Source: Micrococcales bacterium (GTDB taxonomy: Bacteria; Actinomycetota; Actinomycetes; Actinomycetales; Dermatophilaceae). From it: 13,524 nt of DNA. A program made the position numbers and the translations under genes. The stretch spans positions 1 through 13,524 of the forward strand of contig JAKDLQ010000038.1 in NCBI GenBank assembly GCA_030452775.1. Reading direction: 5' to 3'. The notes below the pieces were generated by a model. That model did no database searches, was not told the origin of the DNA, and saw nothing but the letters and a program-made list of their open reading frames with translations. This document shows, one piece after another, positions 6,967-13,524 of the stretch (positions within the stretch are counted from its first letter, which is position 1; the number at the start of each line of letters is the position of its first letter).

Positions 6967-7827
6967 ATGACCCCCTCGAACGCTCCTTCTGCACCCGACG
7001 AGGCCTCCGCGCGGGCCGAGATCGGCGTCATCGGGGGCTCCGGCCTCTACGAGTTCCTGACCGACTACGAGACCGTCGCCATCGACACGCCTTTCGGCCG
7101 GCCGAGCGACCCGCCCGTCGTGGGCGAGGTCGAGGGACGCAGGGTGGCCTTCGTCGCGCGCCACGGCCGGGGCCACCGCTTCCCCCCGCATCGGGTCAAC
7201 TACCGGGCCAACCTGTGGGCGCTGCGCGCGGTCGGCGTCCGTCAGGTCCTCGCGCCGTGCGCGGTCGGCTCGCTACGCCCCGGGCGCGGACCTGGGACGA
7301 TCGTGATCCCCGACCAGATCATCGACCGGACGTGGGGACGGGCCCACACGATCTATGCGGGCGAGGGGCCGGTCGTCCATGTCGGGTTCGCCGACCCGTA
7401 CTGTCCCCGCAGCCGCGCGGTCGCCGTCGCCGCGGCCCGCCGCTCCCCGCTCGAGACAGTCGATGACGGCACGCTCGTGGTCATCAACGGGCCACGCTTC
7501 TCCACGCGCGCCGAGTCGCTCATGCACCGACAGGTGGGCGGGAGCATCGTCGGCATGACGACGATGCCGGAGGCCGCGATCGCCCGGGAGCTGGCGATGT
7601 GCTTCACGACGATCGCGATGGTCACCGATGCCGATGCCGGGGTCGAAGGCGCGGCGGGGGTGACCCATGTGGAGGTGCTCGCCGCCTTCGCCGGCAATGT
7701 CGAGCGCCTCAAGACTATCCTGCGTGACGCCATCGGCGCCCTGCCCGACCACGAGCCCGACGCCGAGGCGACCTGCTCGTGTCGCCGCGGTCTCGACGGG
7801 ATCGCGCTGCCGTTCCCGCTGCCATGA
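6967..7827 (+). CDS. S-methyl-5'-thioadenosine phosphorylase (PNP/MTAP family)
   Basis: This 286-residue enzyme cleaves methylthioadenosine with phosphate to adenine and methylthioribose-1-phosphate, recycling the by-product of polyamine and SAM metabolism. It shows phosphate and nucleoside motifs of the MTAP class: GVIGGSGLY (20-28), RHGRGH (65-70), FPPHRVNYRANLWAL, NGPRFSTRAES (174-184) and GMTTMPEA (196-203). The specificity loop reads VTDADAG (219-225) where classic MTAPs have TDYDCW. The aspartate is kept, favouring 6-aminopurine substrates, but a methylthioinosine or other purine substrate is possible. A CSC motif (270-272) near the C-terminus resembles the CXC motif of some archaeal MTAPs. 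ATG 6967 is chosen for the TAGGCT box 8 nt upstream; the frame is open to 6925. The TGA overlaps the next start (ATGA). Confidence 0.88.
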   Translation: MTPSNAPSAPDEASARAEIGVIGGSGLYEFLTDYETVAIDTPFGRPSDPPVVGEVEGRRVAFVARHGRGHRFPPHRVNYRANLWALRAVGVRQVLAPCAVGSLRPGRGPGTIVIPDQIIDRTWGRAHTIYAGEGPVVHVGFADPYCPRSRAVAVAAARRSPLETVDDGTLVVINGPRFSTRAESLMHRQVGGSIVGMTTMPEAAIARELAMCFTTIAMVTDADAGVEGAAGVTHVEVLAAFAGNVERLKTILRDAIGALPDHEPDAEATCSCRRGLDGIALPFPLP

Positions 7828-8501
7828 GAGAGAGGACCGCACCCGCCCGTCGCGCTGTCCCGCCCGAGCGCGGCGCACGTGCGCCGAGCCGGCGGCGGCA
7901 GGCCCGGCGCGACCGGCTCCGGCGGTGGGGCGCGGCGCTGCTCGCCGGATTGGCGGTCCTGGTGGCGGTGACGGCGCTCGGAGCGGCCCGCAACGAGCGA
8001 GCCGGGGTGGCCACGATCGTTGCCGCCCGTGATCTGCCCGCAGGCGCCGTGCTCACCCGAGACGACCTGAGGCTCGCCACCATCCCGGCCGGCGGGCGTC
8101 CGGCCACCGGGCTCACGGCATACGGCGAGGTGATCGGCAACGTGACCGCGGGTCCGATCTCGGCCCGGGACCTCGTCACCCCGGAGCGACTGCTCGGCAG
8201 TGACCTGCTCGCCGGGCAGCCCGCCGGGCACGTCGCCCTCACGCTTCCGGTGCGCGGCGGCGCCGGCACCGGGCTCACCCCCGGCGTCCATGTCGACGTC
8301 TACGCCACGGGCACCGGGCAACGGGCCGCGACGGACGTCGTTGTCCTGGCCCTCACACAGCCCTCCGAGACGGCGTTCGGCGCCGGCGGCGGTCCGAGCG
8401 TGACCGTGGCACTCGCGCAGTCGCAGGCGGGAGCGATCGCGGCGTCCCTGTCCGCTCTGCAGGCGGGCGACAGTTTCATCCTCGCGTTGCGGCGGTCCTG
8501 A
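7824..8501 (+). CDS. SAF domain / RcpC-CpaB-like membrane-anchored protein
   Basis: This 225-residue protein has a very basic cytosolic N-terminus (1-35, rich in Arg), one transmembrane helix (about 36-55) and an outside SAF domain (about 62-125: VAARDLPAGAVLTRDDLRLATIPAG). An RcpC-like region follows (HVALTLPVRGGAGTGLTPGVHVDVYATG). SAF/RcpC proteins of this kind assist Flp (Tad) pilus assembly as CpaB, but no other tad gene is in the window, so a pilus role is unproven. Its ATG overlaps the phosphorylase TGA by 4 bp (ATGA), indicating translational coupling and one operon. Alternative upstream starts in this frame would lie within the phosphorylase gene. Confidence 0.82.
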   Translation: MRERTAPARRAVPPERGARAPSRRRQARRDRLRRWGAALLAGLAVLVAVTALGAARNERAGVATIVAARDLPAGAVLTRDDLRLATIPAGGRPATGLTAYGEVIGNVTAGPISARDLVTPERLLGSDLLAGQPAGHVALTLPVRGGAGTGLTPGVHVDVYATGTGQRAATDVVVLALTQPSETAFGAGGGPSVTVALAQSQAGAIAASLSALQAGDSFILALRRS

Positions 8502-8512
8502 GGCCGGGGCGA

Positions 8513-8518
8513 TAGGGT
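8513..8518 (+). promoter_or_regulatory. -10 box (TAGGGT) for mscL
   Basis: TAGGGT lies 12 bp after the SAF gene stop. TTGCGG at 8487-8492 could be the -35, though the 20-bp spacer is long. The predicted start near 8525 would give a 5' leader of about 107 nt. Confidence 0.4.
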
Positions 8519-8525
8519 CTGCCCG

Positions 8526-8606
8526 GGCGGGCATGTCCCCGCCGTCGTCGGTGGACGCCACCGGCACCGGCCCATTGGTTCTCCGGTCCTCAGCCTCGGA
8601 CCGGAG
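8526..8606 (+). ncRNA. Structured 5' leader of mscL with three successive hairpins
   Basis: Three inverted repeats can be read directly. First, GGCGGG 8526-8531 pairs with CCCGCC 8538-8543. Second, GTCGGTGG 8547-8554 pairs with CCACCGGC 8558-8565, including one G-T pair, around an ACG triloop. Third, CTCCGGTCC 8581-8589 pairs perfectly with GGACCGGAG 8598-8606 across an 8-nt loop. The last stem ends 10 nt before the mscL Shine-Dalgarno. No T-tract follows any stem. I recognise no known riboswitch class. A cis-regulatory RNA is possible, but GC-rich sequence forms hairpins easily. Confidence 0.4.
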
Positions 8607-8616
8607 GTGTCACGAG

Positions 8617-8624
8617 AGAAGGAG
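8617..8624 (+). promoter_or_regulatory. Strong ribosome binding site of mscL
   Basis: AGAAGGAG lies 7 nt before GTG 8632, the strongest Shine-Dalgarno in the window. It fixes this start over the upstream in-frame ATG at 8533. Confidence 0.8.
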
Positions 8625-8631
8625 ACACTCG

Positions 8632-8997
8632 GTGCTCAAGGGATTCAAGGATTTCCTCATGCGCGGCAACGTCGTCGACCTCGCCGTCGCCGTCGTCATC
8701 GGCGCCGCCTTCGGCAAGGTTGTCGAGACATTCGTCACGGTGGTCATGGACCTCCTCGGCAAGGCGGGGGGGACCCCGGACTTCTCCGCGTGGGCCCCGG
8801 GTGGCGTGCACATCGGGTCGTTGATCACGGCGGTCATCAGCTTCATCATCATCGCTGCGGCCGTCTACTTCATCGTCGTCGTCCCGATGAACAAGCTGGC
8901 CGCGCTGCGCAAGGCCGGCGAGGAGCCCGAGTCCGAGGCCCCCTCGGAGGAGGTCCTGCTGCTCACCGAGATCCGCGACGCGCTCCAAGCCCGCTGA
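8632..8997 (+). CDS. mscL: Large-conductance mechanosensitive channel MscL
   Basis: This 121-residue protein forms the homopentameric membrane pore that opens under high membrane tension and releases solutes during hypo-osmotic shock. The N-terminal amphipathic helix and first transmembrane helix read LKGFKDFLMRGNVVDLAVAV, continuing VIGAAFGKVV, the family's most conserved part. A short periplasmic loop (DLLGKAGGTPDFSAWAPGG) precedes the second helix (about 65-88, ISFIIIAAAVYFIVVVPMNKL). A charged C-terminal bundle helix ends the protein (EVLLLTEIRDALQAR). Length is slightly below the usual 130-150 because the loop is short. It has its own leader and Shine-Dalgarno, and converges on the helicase gene with 62 bp between stops. 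Confidence 0.96.
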   Translation: MLKGFKDFLMRGNVVDLAVAVVIGAAFGKVVETFVTVVMDLLGKAGGTPDFSAWAPGGVHIGSLITAVISFIIIAAAVYFIVVVPMNKLAALRKAGEEPESEAPSEEVLLLTEIRDALQAR

Positions 8998-9007
8998 GCG
9001 GCACCAG

Positions 9008-9067
9008 TCACTCGTCGGGCTCACTCGTCGGGCTCACTCGTCGGGCTCACTCGTCGGGCTCACTCGT
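9008..9067. repeat. 13-bp tandem repeat (4.6 copies) between convergent genes
   Basis: Four perfect copies of TCACTCGTCGGGC (9008-9020, 9021-9033, 9034-9046, 9047-9059) are followed by the first 8 bp of a fifth. The fifth partial copy holds the helicase stop codon (TGA on the minus strand, 9062-9060). Each unit carries TGA on the minus strand, and 13 is not a multiple of three. The array therefore puts stops in all three frames behind the helicase gene. No hairpin is evident. Confidence 0.92.
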
Positions 9068-12000
9068 AGTGCGGTGGGCGCTGCTCGGCCAGCCACCGGT
9101 CCCGCGCTGCCTGCTCGGCTCCCACCGGGGCCGGGTTGCCCATGACTCCCGTCGCATCGGGCGGTGCCGGACTCTCCTCGTAGTCGGGGTTGCCGGCCGT
9201 GCCCTTGCGGAAGACCCTGCGTCGCCTCCGGCGGCGCTTGGCCGGGTGGGGGAGGTCGGTCGCGTCGGCAGGATCGGAGGTCTCGGCGGGCATATGGTCG
9301 CCATCCGGCGGGGCCGGCTCCTGTCGCGGCTCTGCGCGGCCGATCTGGTCCTGCATCGCCTCCTCGTGCGGGACGATGTGCTCGTCCCGCGCCACCTTGA
9401 GGATCCTGGAGATCTCACGGGCGGGGTCGCGGAACAGGTCGGTGCTCCAGACCCGCACGTGCTTCCAGCCCAGCTGGGTGAGGTGCTCCGGGCGCAACCG
9501 GTCACGTTCGCGCGTGCTGTGCACGGCGGCATACCGCGACCCGTCGGTCTCGATGGCGACGATCGCTCGGCCCCGGCGGTAGGGATCCTCGACGGCGAGG
9601 TCGATGCGATGCGCGGCGCTGCCGAAGTTCTCGTGGACGGTGAGGCCCTCGCGCCGCAGTCTGCGCGCCAGGTCGTGACGCAGCGGGTCGTGACGCAGCG
9701 GGTCGGGGGCCGGCCCCTGCTCCGCCATGGCCGCAGCGCCCGGCTCCGGTCCTGCGACTCTGTCGCCGGTCTCGGCGAAGGCGAGGAAGGCACGGAGCAT
9801 GAGGGCGCCCTGGGCCTTGAGCCGGTCCGGGTCGAGGTCGTCGGCGCGGAGCGAGGACACGACGGTCACCCTCGTGCGAGCCCGGGTGATCGCGACGGTG
9901 AGCCGGCGCTCCCCGCCCTCGATGCTGAGCGGCCCGAAGCGGTGCAGCACCCGGCCGTGCGGCGTCTTGCCGTAGCCGATCGAGACGATGACGGCATCGC
10001 GCTCGTCGCCTTGGACCCGCTCGAGGTCCTTGACGAAGAAGCGCTCGTCCTTGTCCTCGGCGAAGAAGCCGGCGACAGCCGGCGCGTCCGACAGGGCGGT
10101 TGTCAGTGCCTCCTCGATGCGCTTCGCGTGCCGGATCCCGAGGGTGATGACGCCGAGGGACTCATCTGGGCGGGTGCGGGCATGGTCGAGGACGAGGTGG
10201 ACGACCCGCTCGACCTCCGCCTCCGTCGTGTCGATCGACTCCGCGCCGGGCTGGACGACAGCCTGCCCGTCGACCGGCTCGAAGACGATGGCGGACTCGA
10301 TGGACGTCCCGGGGAACGTCGCGAGGCGCCCGCCGTAGATGTGCTGGTTGGCGAAGGCGATGAGCCGCTCGTCGCGTGACCGGTAGTGCCAGTCCAGGTG
10401 CCGCGTCGGCAGGGCTGCGGCGAGCTCGTCGAGGATGGACTCGGAGCCGGCCGTGGGCGTCTCGTCGGCGCACGCCTCGTCCTCGTCTGAGACGACGATG
10501 GAGAAGTTGGTGGGTGGCAGCTGGCGCTCATCCCCGACGACGACGACCTGCCGAGCACGTGAGATCGCGGAGATCGCCTGCGCCGGCTGCACCTGGGAGG
10601 CTTCGTCGAAGATCACGACGTCGAACCACCGGCCGGGCGGGAGGGTCGCGGCGACGACGAGCGGGCTCATCGCCCAGCACGGCTTGATCGCGGTGAGGGC
10701 CGCGGACGCCTCGGGCATCAGCTCGCGCAGCGCCTTGTGCCGGCGGGCCTTGCCGGCCTCGGCCCGGATGAGGGACTCGTGGGCGGGTTCGGCGGCGATG
10801 ACCTCGCGGACCCGCCCGGCCACCGCGGCGCGCACCCGCTCGACGGTCGAGGCGATGTGGGCTCGGTCCGCGTGGACGTACTCGTCGACGGTTCGGCGCA
10901 GGCCCGGTCCGTCATGCGCGCCGTAGAGCGGATCACGGACGGTGATCTCGCGCTGCAGGGAGGCCCACCACACGTGGTCGACCTCTGCGGTGACCTGCTC
11001 CGTCGGGACGCGCCGCGTGGCGAGGCCTTCGACGAGGTCCCCGAGCCCGGCAGCTCGGGCCTCGTCGAGGATGCCGGTGACTTGAGGCAGCACGGCGAGC
11101 CGGTCGGGGCTGGCGGCGAGGCGCGCGAGCCGGTCGCGTAGGTCCCGCAGCGGGGAGTCCATGAGCTCGCCCTCCGAGGTGGTCGCGAGCCGCTCGGACA
11201 GCCAACCGAGGTCGGCGCCCAGCGCCTCGACCGTCTCCATTCCCTCCTCGACGCGCGGCGAGATCTCCGGGCGGCCGCCCCCGCCGACGAGCTCGAACCA
11301 GTGCTTGCGCTGCTCGCTCGCCGACACGAACTCGTCGTGCAGCCGGGCGGGCGGGCGCCCGGGTCGAAGCAGCCGCCTGGCCTGACGGCGGGTCCGCCAG
11401 CGTGCCAGCATTCCCATCTGGACCTGGTGCGCACGTCGCCATTCCCTGGGCGCCGTGGCGGCGATGTACTCGCCCAGCGGCACGTCGAAGACCTCGGGCC
11501 GGAACACCTCGAGCGTCTCTCGTACTCGTGACATCGTCGCGAAGGCCGCTGTCCAGTCTGCCAGCGACGTCGCCCGGGGCACCCGCGACTCGGTCATGAT
11601 GGAGTCGAGCTGCTGGGAGACGCCGTCGAGGCCTGCCGTGCTGAGGCGCGTGGTCAGCTCCAGAGCGCGGGCGGCGTCCTCCTGCGTCGATATGCGGGCC
11701 CCGAACCACGGGTCGTCGCCCTCGATGACCCAGGCGCCCAGTCCCGCGGCATCGCGCAGCCGCCGCCCCAGCTCGATCGCCCGGCTCCGGGTCAGTCCCT
11801 CGATCACGGGTCCGGGCAGCCTGACGTGTGAGGAGGGCGGGACGGGCCTCGCTGCGAGCTCGGTCATCGCCTGCTGCACGTCGTGGGCCGAGACGCCCCA
11901 CGGGTCACGGATGCGGTGCAGGGCCTCGACGTGGCGCACGAGCCGTTCTCGCCGGGCGCGCAACACCGGGGCCCACCGGTGAGCGCCGGGTGTGGGCTGG

Positions 12001-13163
12001 CGCAGCGCCGCGTCGAGTGCCGCGTCGAGTGTCGTGTCGAGTGTGGCCTGGAACTGCTGGGCGATGGCGCGCTTGTTGATCGCGCCGTCGTAGGCGTCCA
12101 GGACGAGGTCCCCGAGCCCGACCCGATCGAGGCGACGAAGGACGACGTCGATGGCCGCCCGCTTCTCGGCCACGAAGAGGGTCGACCTGCCCTCGGCGGC
12201 GAGCGCGGCGATGAGATTGGCGATGGTCTGCGACTTACCGGTCCCGGGCGGTCCGTCGATCACCAGGTGGGCCCCGGCTCGAACGGCGTCGATGGCTGCC
12301 TGCTGGGAGGAGTCGGCGTCGAGGACCAGGTATTCCTGCTCCGGATCAGGGTCCGCCACCGGCTCGGGCAGCCGTGTCCGGATGGCGCTCAGCGCCGCCT
12401 CGTCGCCGGCCAGGGCCGCCACGACATCGTGGTCGGCGAGCGAATCACCTTGCTGCGCAAGGTCGGCCACCATGGGTAGCTTGGCGTAGGAGAACGTGCC
12501 GAGGACGAGGCGACGGGAGATGGCGAAGTCGGGTACGGCCGCGCACATCTCCTCGAGCGCGGCGAACACAGGGTAGGGGTCGAAGTTCGTCGCACGGTGC
12601 GCCCGCTCGGTCAGCGCGTCGGCATCGACCTCGATCTGCTGCTCGGCGCGAAGGTACTCGCGCAGCACGGGGTTGAACTCGACCCCCGGGCCGAGGTCGA
12701 GCTCGAAGTCCTCGTGGGTGGCGCCGGTCGGCCGCAGCACGCAGGGCCGCAGCAGGACCGGTGACGCCGGCGGTCGGGCCGCCTTGGGTACCGACCACGT
12801 CGCCATGCCGATCGCGACGAATCCCGCCGCGATGCCGCGCTCCTCGCGCAGCTCCAGCGCCTTGTCGTGGATGGCGCGAGCCCGTCGCCGCGCCTCGAGG
12901 AGCGCGGCCGGCTCGCGCACGAGCTGCGACAGCTTCGTCGTGCGCCCGGTCATGAGCATCGAGACGCCCCCGGGGTGTGCGGTGGTCAGGTCGAGGGTGC
13001 CTGAGGGCAGGTCGCGATACCAGAGCAGCGAGTTGCGCCCACCGAGGTCAACGAGGCTGCGTTGCCAGCCCTGGGCCGCGGCCGCGACCCGTGCCACCCG
13101 CGAGTCGCCCGCTGCCGCGGCCGGGGCCGGTGCGGCGGGGTCGGTCCGGGCGGCGTCGGTCAT
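9060..13163 (-). CDS. DUF4011-SF1 helicase-PD-(D/E)XK nuclease protein (Hhe-like, candidate antiviral)
   Basis: This 1,367-residue cytosolic protein has three parts. The N-terminal DUF4011-like region (about 31-270) begins GWQRSLVDLGGRNSLLWYR. The SF1 helicase core has a Q-motif-like DSSQQAAI (284-291), Walker A GPPGTGKS (304-311), Walker B DEAS (853-856), motif III GDERQLPPT (877-885), motif IV HYRSRDE (926-932), motif V VQGDERD (1050-1056) and motif VI AITRAR (1091-1096). About 540 residues separate motifs I and II, as in other DUF4011 helicases. A Vsr-like/MTES_1575-type endonuclease domain (about 1160-1255) has Asp1188, Glu1205 and Asp1207 (RIDLAVED then AIETDG) as probable catalytic residues. 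The tail is disordered, with seven consecutive Arg at 1310-1316. ATG 13163 lies 6 nt after TAGCCT. No partner gene adjoins it. Confidence 0.88.
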   Translation of the reverse strand: MTDAARTDPAAPAPAAAAGDSRVARVAAAAQGWQRSLVDLGGRNSLLWYRDLPSGTLDLTTAHPGGVSMLMTGRTTKLSQLVREPAALLEARRRARAIHDKALELREERGIAAGFVAIGMATWSVPKAARPPASPVLLRPCVLRPTGATHEDFELDLGPGVEFNPVLREYLRAEQQIEVDADALTERAHRATNFDPYPVFAALEEMCAAVPDFAISRRLVLGTFSYAKLPMVADLAQQGDSLADHDVVAALAGDEAALSAIRTRLPEPVADPDPEQEYLVLDADSSQQAAIDAVRAGAHLVIDGPPGTGKSQTIANLIAALAAEGRSTLFVAEKRAAIDVVLRRLDRVGLGDLVLDAYDGAINKRAIAQQFQATLDTTLDAALDAALRQPTPGAHRWAPVLRARRERLVRHVEALHRIRDPWGVSAHDVQQAMTELAARPVPPSSHVRLPGPVIEGLTRSRAIELGRRLRDAAGLGAWVIEGDDPWFGARISTQEDAARALELTTRLSTAGLDGVSQQLDSIMTESRVPRATSLADWTAAFATMSRVRETLEVFRPEVFDVPLGEYIAATAPREWRRAHQVQMGMLARWRTRRQARRLLRPGRPPARLHDEFVSASEQRKHWFELVGGGGRPEISPRVEEGMETVEALGADLGWLSERLATTSEGELMDSPLRDLRDRLARLAASPDRLAVLPQVTGILDEARAAGLGDLVEGLATRRVPTEQVTAEVDHVWWASLQREITVRDPLYGAHDGPGLRRTVDEYVHADRAHIASTVERVRAAVAGRVREVIAAEPAHESLIRAEAGKARRHKALRELMPEASAALTAIKPCWAMSPLVVAATLPPGRWFDVVIFDEASQVQPAQAISAISRARQVVVVGDERQLPPTNFSIVVSDEDEACADETPTAGSESILDELAAALPTRHLDWHYRSRDERLIAFANQHIYGGRLATFPGTSIESAIVFEPVDGQAVVQPGAESIDTTEAEVERVVHLVLDHARTRPDESLGVITLGIRHAKRIEEALTTALSDAPAVAGFFAEDKDERFFVKDLERVQGDERDAVIVSIGYGKTPHGRVLHRFGPLSIEGGERRLTVAITRARTRVTVVSSLRADDLDPDRLKAQGALMLRAFLAFAETGDRVAGPEPGAAAMAEQGPAPDPLRHDPLRHDLARRLRREGLTVHENFGSAAHRIDLAVEDPYRRGRAIVAIETDGSRYAAVHSTRERDRLRPEHLTQLGWKHVRVWSTDLFRDPAREISRILKVARDEHIVPHEEAMQDQIGRAEPRQEPAPPDGDHMPAETSDPADATDLPHPAKRRRRRRRVFRKGTAGNPDYEESPAPPDATGVMGNPAPVGAEQAARDRWLAEQRPPHYE
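9673..9702 (-). repeat. 15-bp tandem duplication in the helicase-nuclease linker
   Basis: Two perfect copies of TCGTGACGCAGCGGG (plus strand) encode the duplicated pentapeptide DPLRH/DPLRH. It lies just before the nuclease domain, in the linker after helicase motif VI. Confidence 0.85.
12008..12043 (-). repeat. 12-bp tandem repeat, three copies, within the helicase gene
   Basis: Three copies of CCGCGTCGAGTG on the plus strand, the third with two differences, encode LDTTLDAALDAA around residues 376-387 of the helicase. This is in the insertion after Walker A. The unit keeps the frame. Confidence 0.8.
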
Positions 13164-13169
13164 CTGAGC

Positions 13170-13175
13170 AGGCTA
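13170..13175 (-). promoter_or_regulatory. -10 box (TAGCCT) for the helicase-nuclease gene, leaderless spacing
   Basis: On the minus strand TAGCCT ends 6 nt before ATG 13163. No convincing -35 or Shine-Dalgarno is present, which fits a leaderless message. Confidence 0.5.
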
Positions 13176-13249
13176 ACAAGGCCGCGCACGTCTGATCGCC
13201 GCGGCGGTCCGTTCGTGGGCCTGGCCGGGAAGGTACCGCGCGTCCCTGC

Positions 13250-13287
13250 GGGGCGCGCCCGGCGGCATACCGGCCGCGCCGCGCCCC
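13250..13287. other. GC-rich inverted repeat in the divergent intergenic region
   Basis: GGGGCGCG (13250-13257) and CGCGCCCC (13280-13287) are perfect inverted copies; CCGG pairs (13259-13262 with 13270-13273) lie between them. The element sits just upstream of the -10 box of the last gene. It could be an operator or simply GC-rich chance structure. Confidence 0.3.
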
Positions 13288-13293
13288 GGCCGC

Positions 13294-13299
13294 TACCGT
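13294..13299 (+). promoter_or_regulatory. -10 box (TACCGT) for the last gene, leaderless spacing
   Basis: TACCGT ends 8 nt before GTG 13308. This supports that start codon for the incomplete membrane protein. Confidence 0.45.
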
Positions 13300-13307
13300 C
13301 GGGCGGT

Positions 13308-13524
<217 letters not shown>

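Noticed and set aside
8581..8606. Rho-independent terminator after the SAF gene
   Set aside because: The stem is perfect, but no T-tract follows and the mscL Shine-Dalgarno comes 10 nt later. A leader element fits better.
9008..9067. Possible CRISPR-like array
   Set aside because: The units are 13 bp and directly adjacent, with no spacers; no cas genes are present.
8607..10379. Plus-strand ORF (590 codons) across mscL and the helicase 3' end
   Set aside because: It runs out of frame through mscL, through the 13-bp array and antisense to the helicase. No motif supports it.

Overview
The window is about 70% GC with strong G/C third positions. Protein families, gene order and the many leaderless starts suggest a high-GC Gram-positive actinobacterium. 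The Intrasporangiaceae/Dermatophilaceae side of Micrococcales is my best guess, from gene neighbourhood only. It reads mostly as chromosomal housekeeping sequence. No tRNA, rRNA, CRISPR array, insertion sequence or phage gene was recognised, and no stretch over 300 bases lacks a gene.

Layout. Bases 1-1588 (minus): a eukaryotic-type UTP-glucose-1-phosphate uridylyltransferase followed one base later by the 5' end of moeA. Bases 1613-2353 (plus): 5-formyltetrahydrofolate cyclo-ligase, divergent from galU; the two -10 boxes overlap in 10 bp. Bases 2325-4898 (minus): a membrane-anchored penicillin-acylase-family Ntn hydrolase whose 3' end overlaps the cyclo-ligase by 29 bp. Bases 4979-8997 (plus): a CPA1 cation/proton antiporter, an FmdB-type zinc-ribbon protein with a poly-serine tail, an MTA phosphorylase, a SAF/RcpC-like anchored protein translationally coupled to it, and mscL behind a structured leader. 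Bases 9060-13163 (minus): a 1,367-residue DUF4011-SF1 helicase-PD-(D/E)XK nuclease protein. Bases 13308-end (plus): the start of a small membrane protein that runs into a G/C homopolymer, probably a contig-end artefact.

How genes may work together. The antiporter and MscL both serve ion and turgor balance, but each appears to have its own promoter. MTA phosphorylase (methionine/adenine salvage) shares a stop/start overlap with the SAF protein. The cyclo-ligase (folate), UGPase (UDP-glucose for envelope and glycogen) and MoeA (molybdenum cofactor) are housekeeping. The helicase-nuclease is the one gene resembling a stand-alone antiviral or DNA-processing system.

Two sequence-level themes stand out. 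Six of about nine transcription-unit heads carry a TANNNT -10 box 6-8 nt before the start codon, the signature of leaderless mRNAs. In addition, several perfect short tandem repeats (9, 12, 13 and 15 bp units) lie at gene ends and in linkers.
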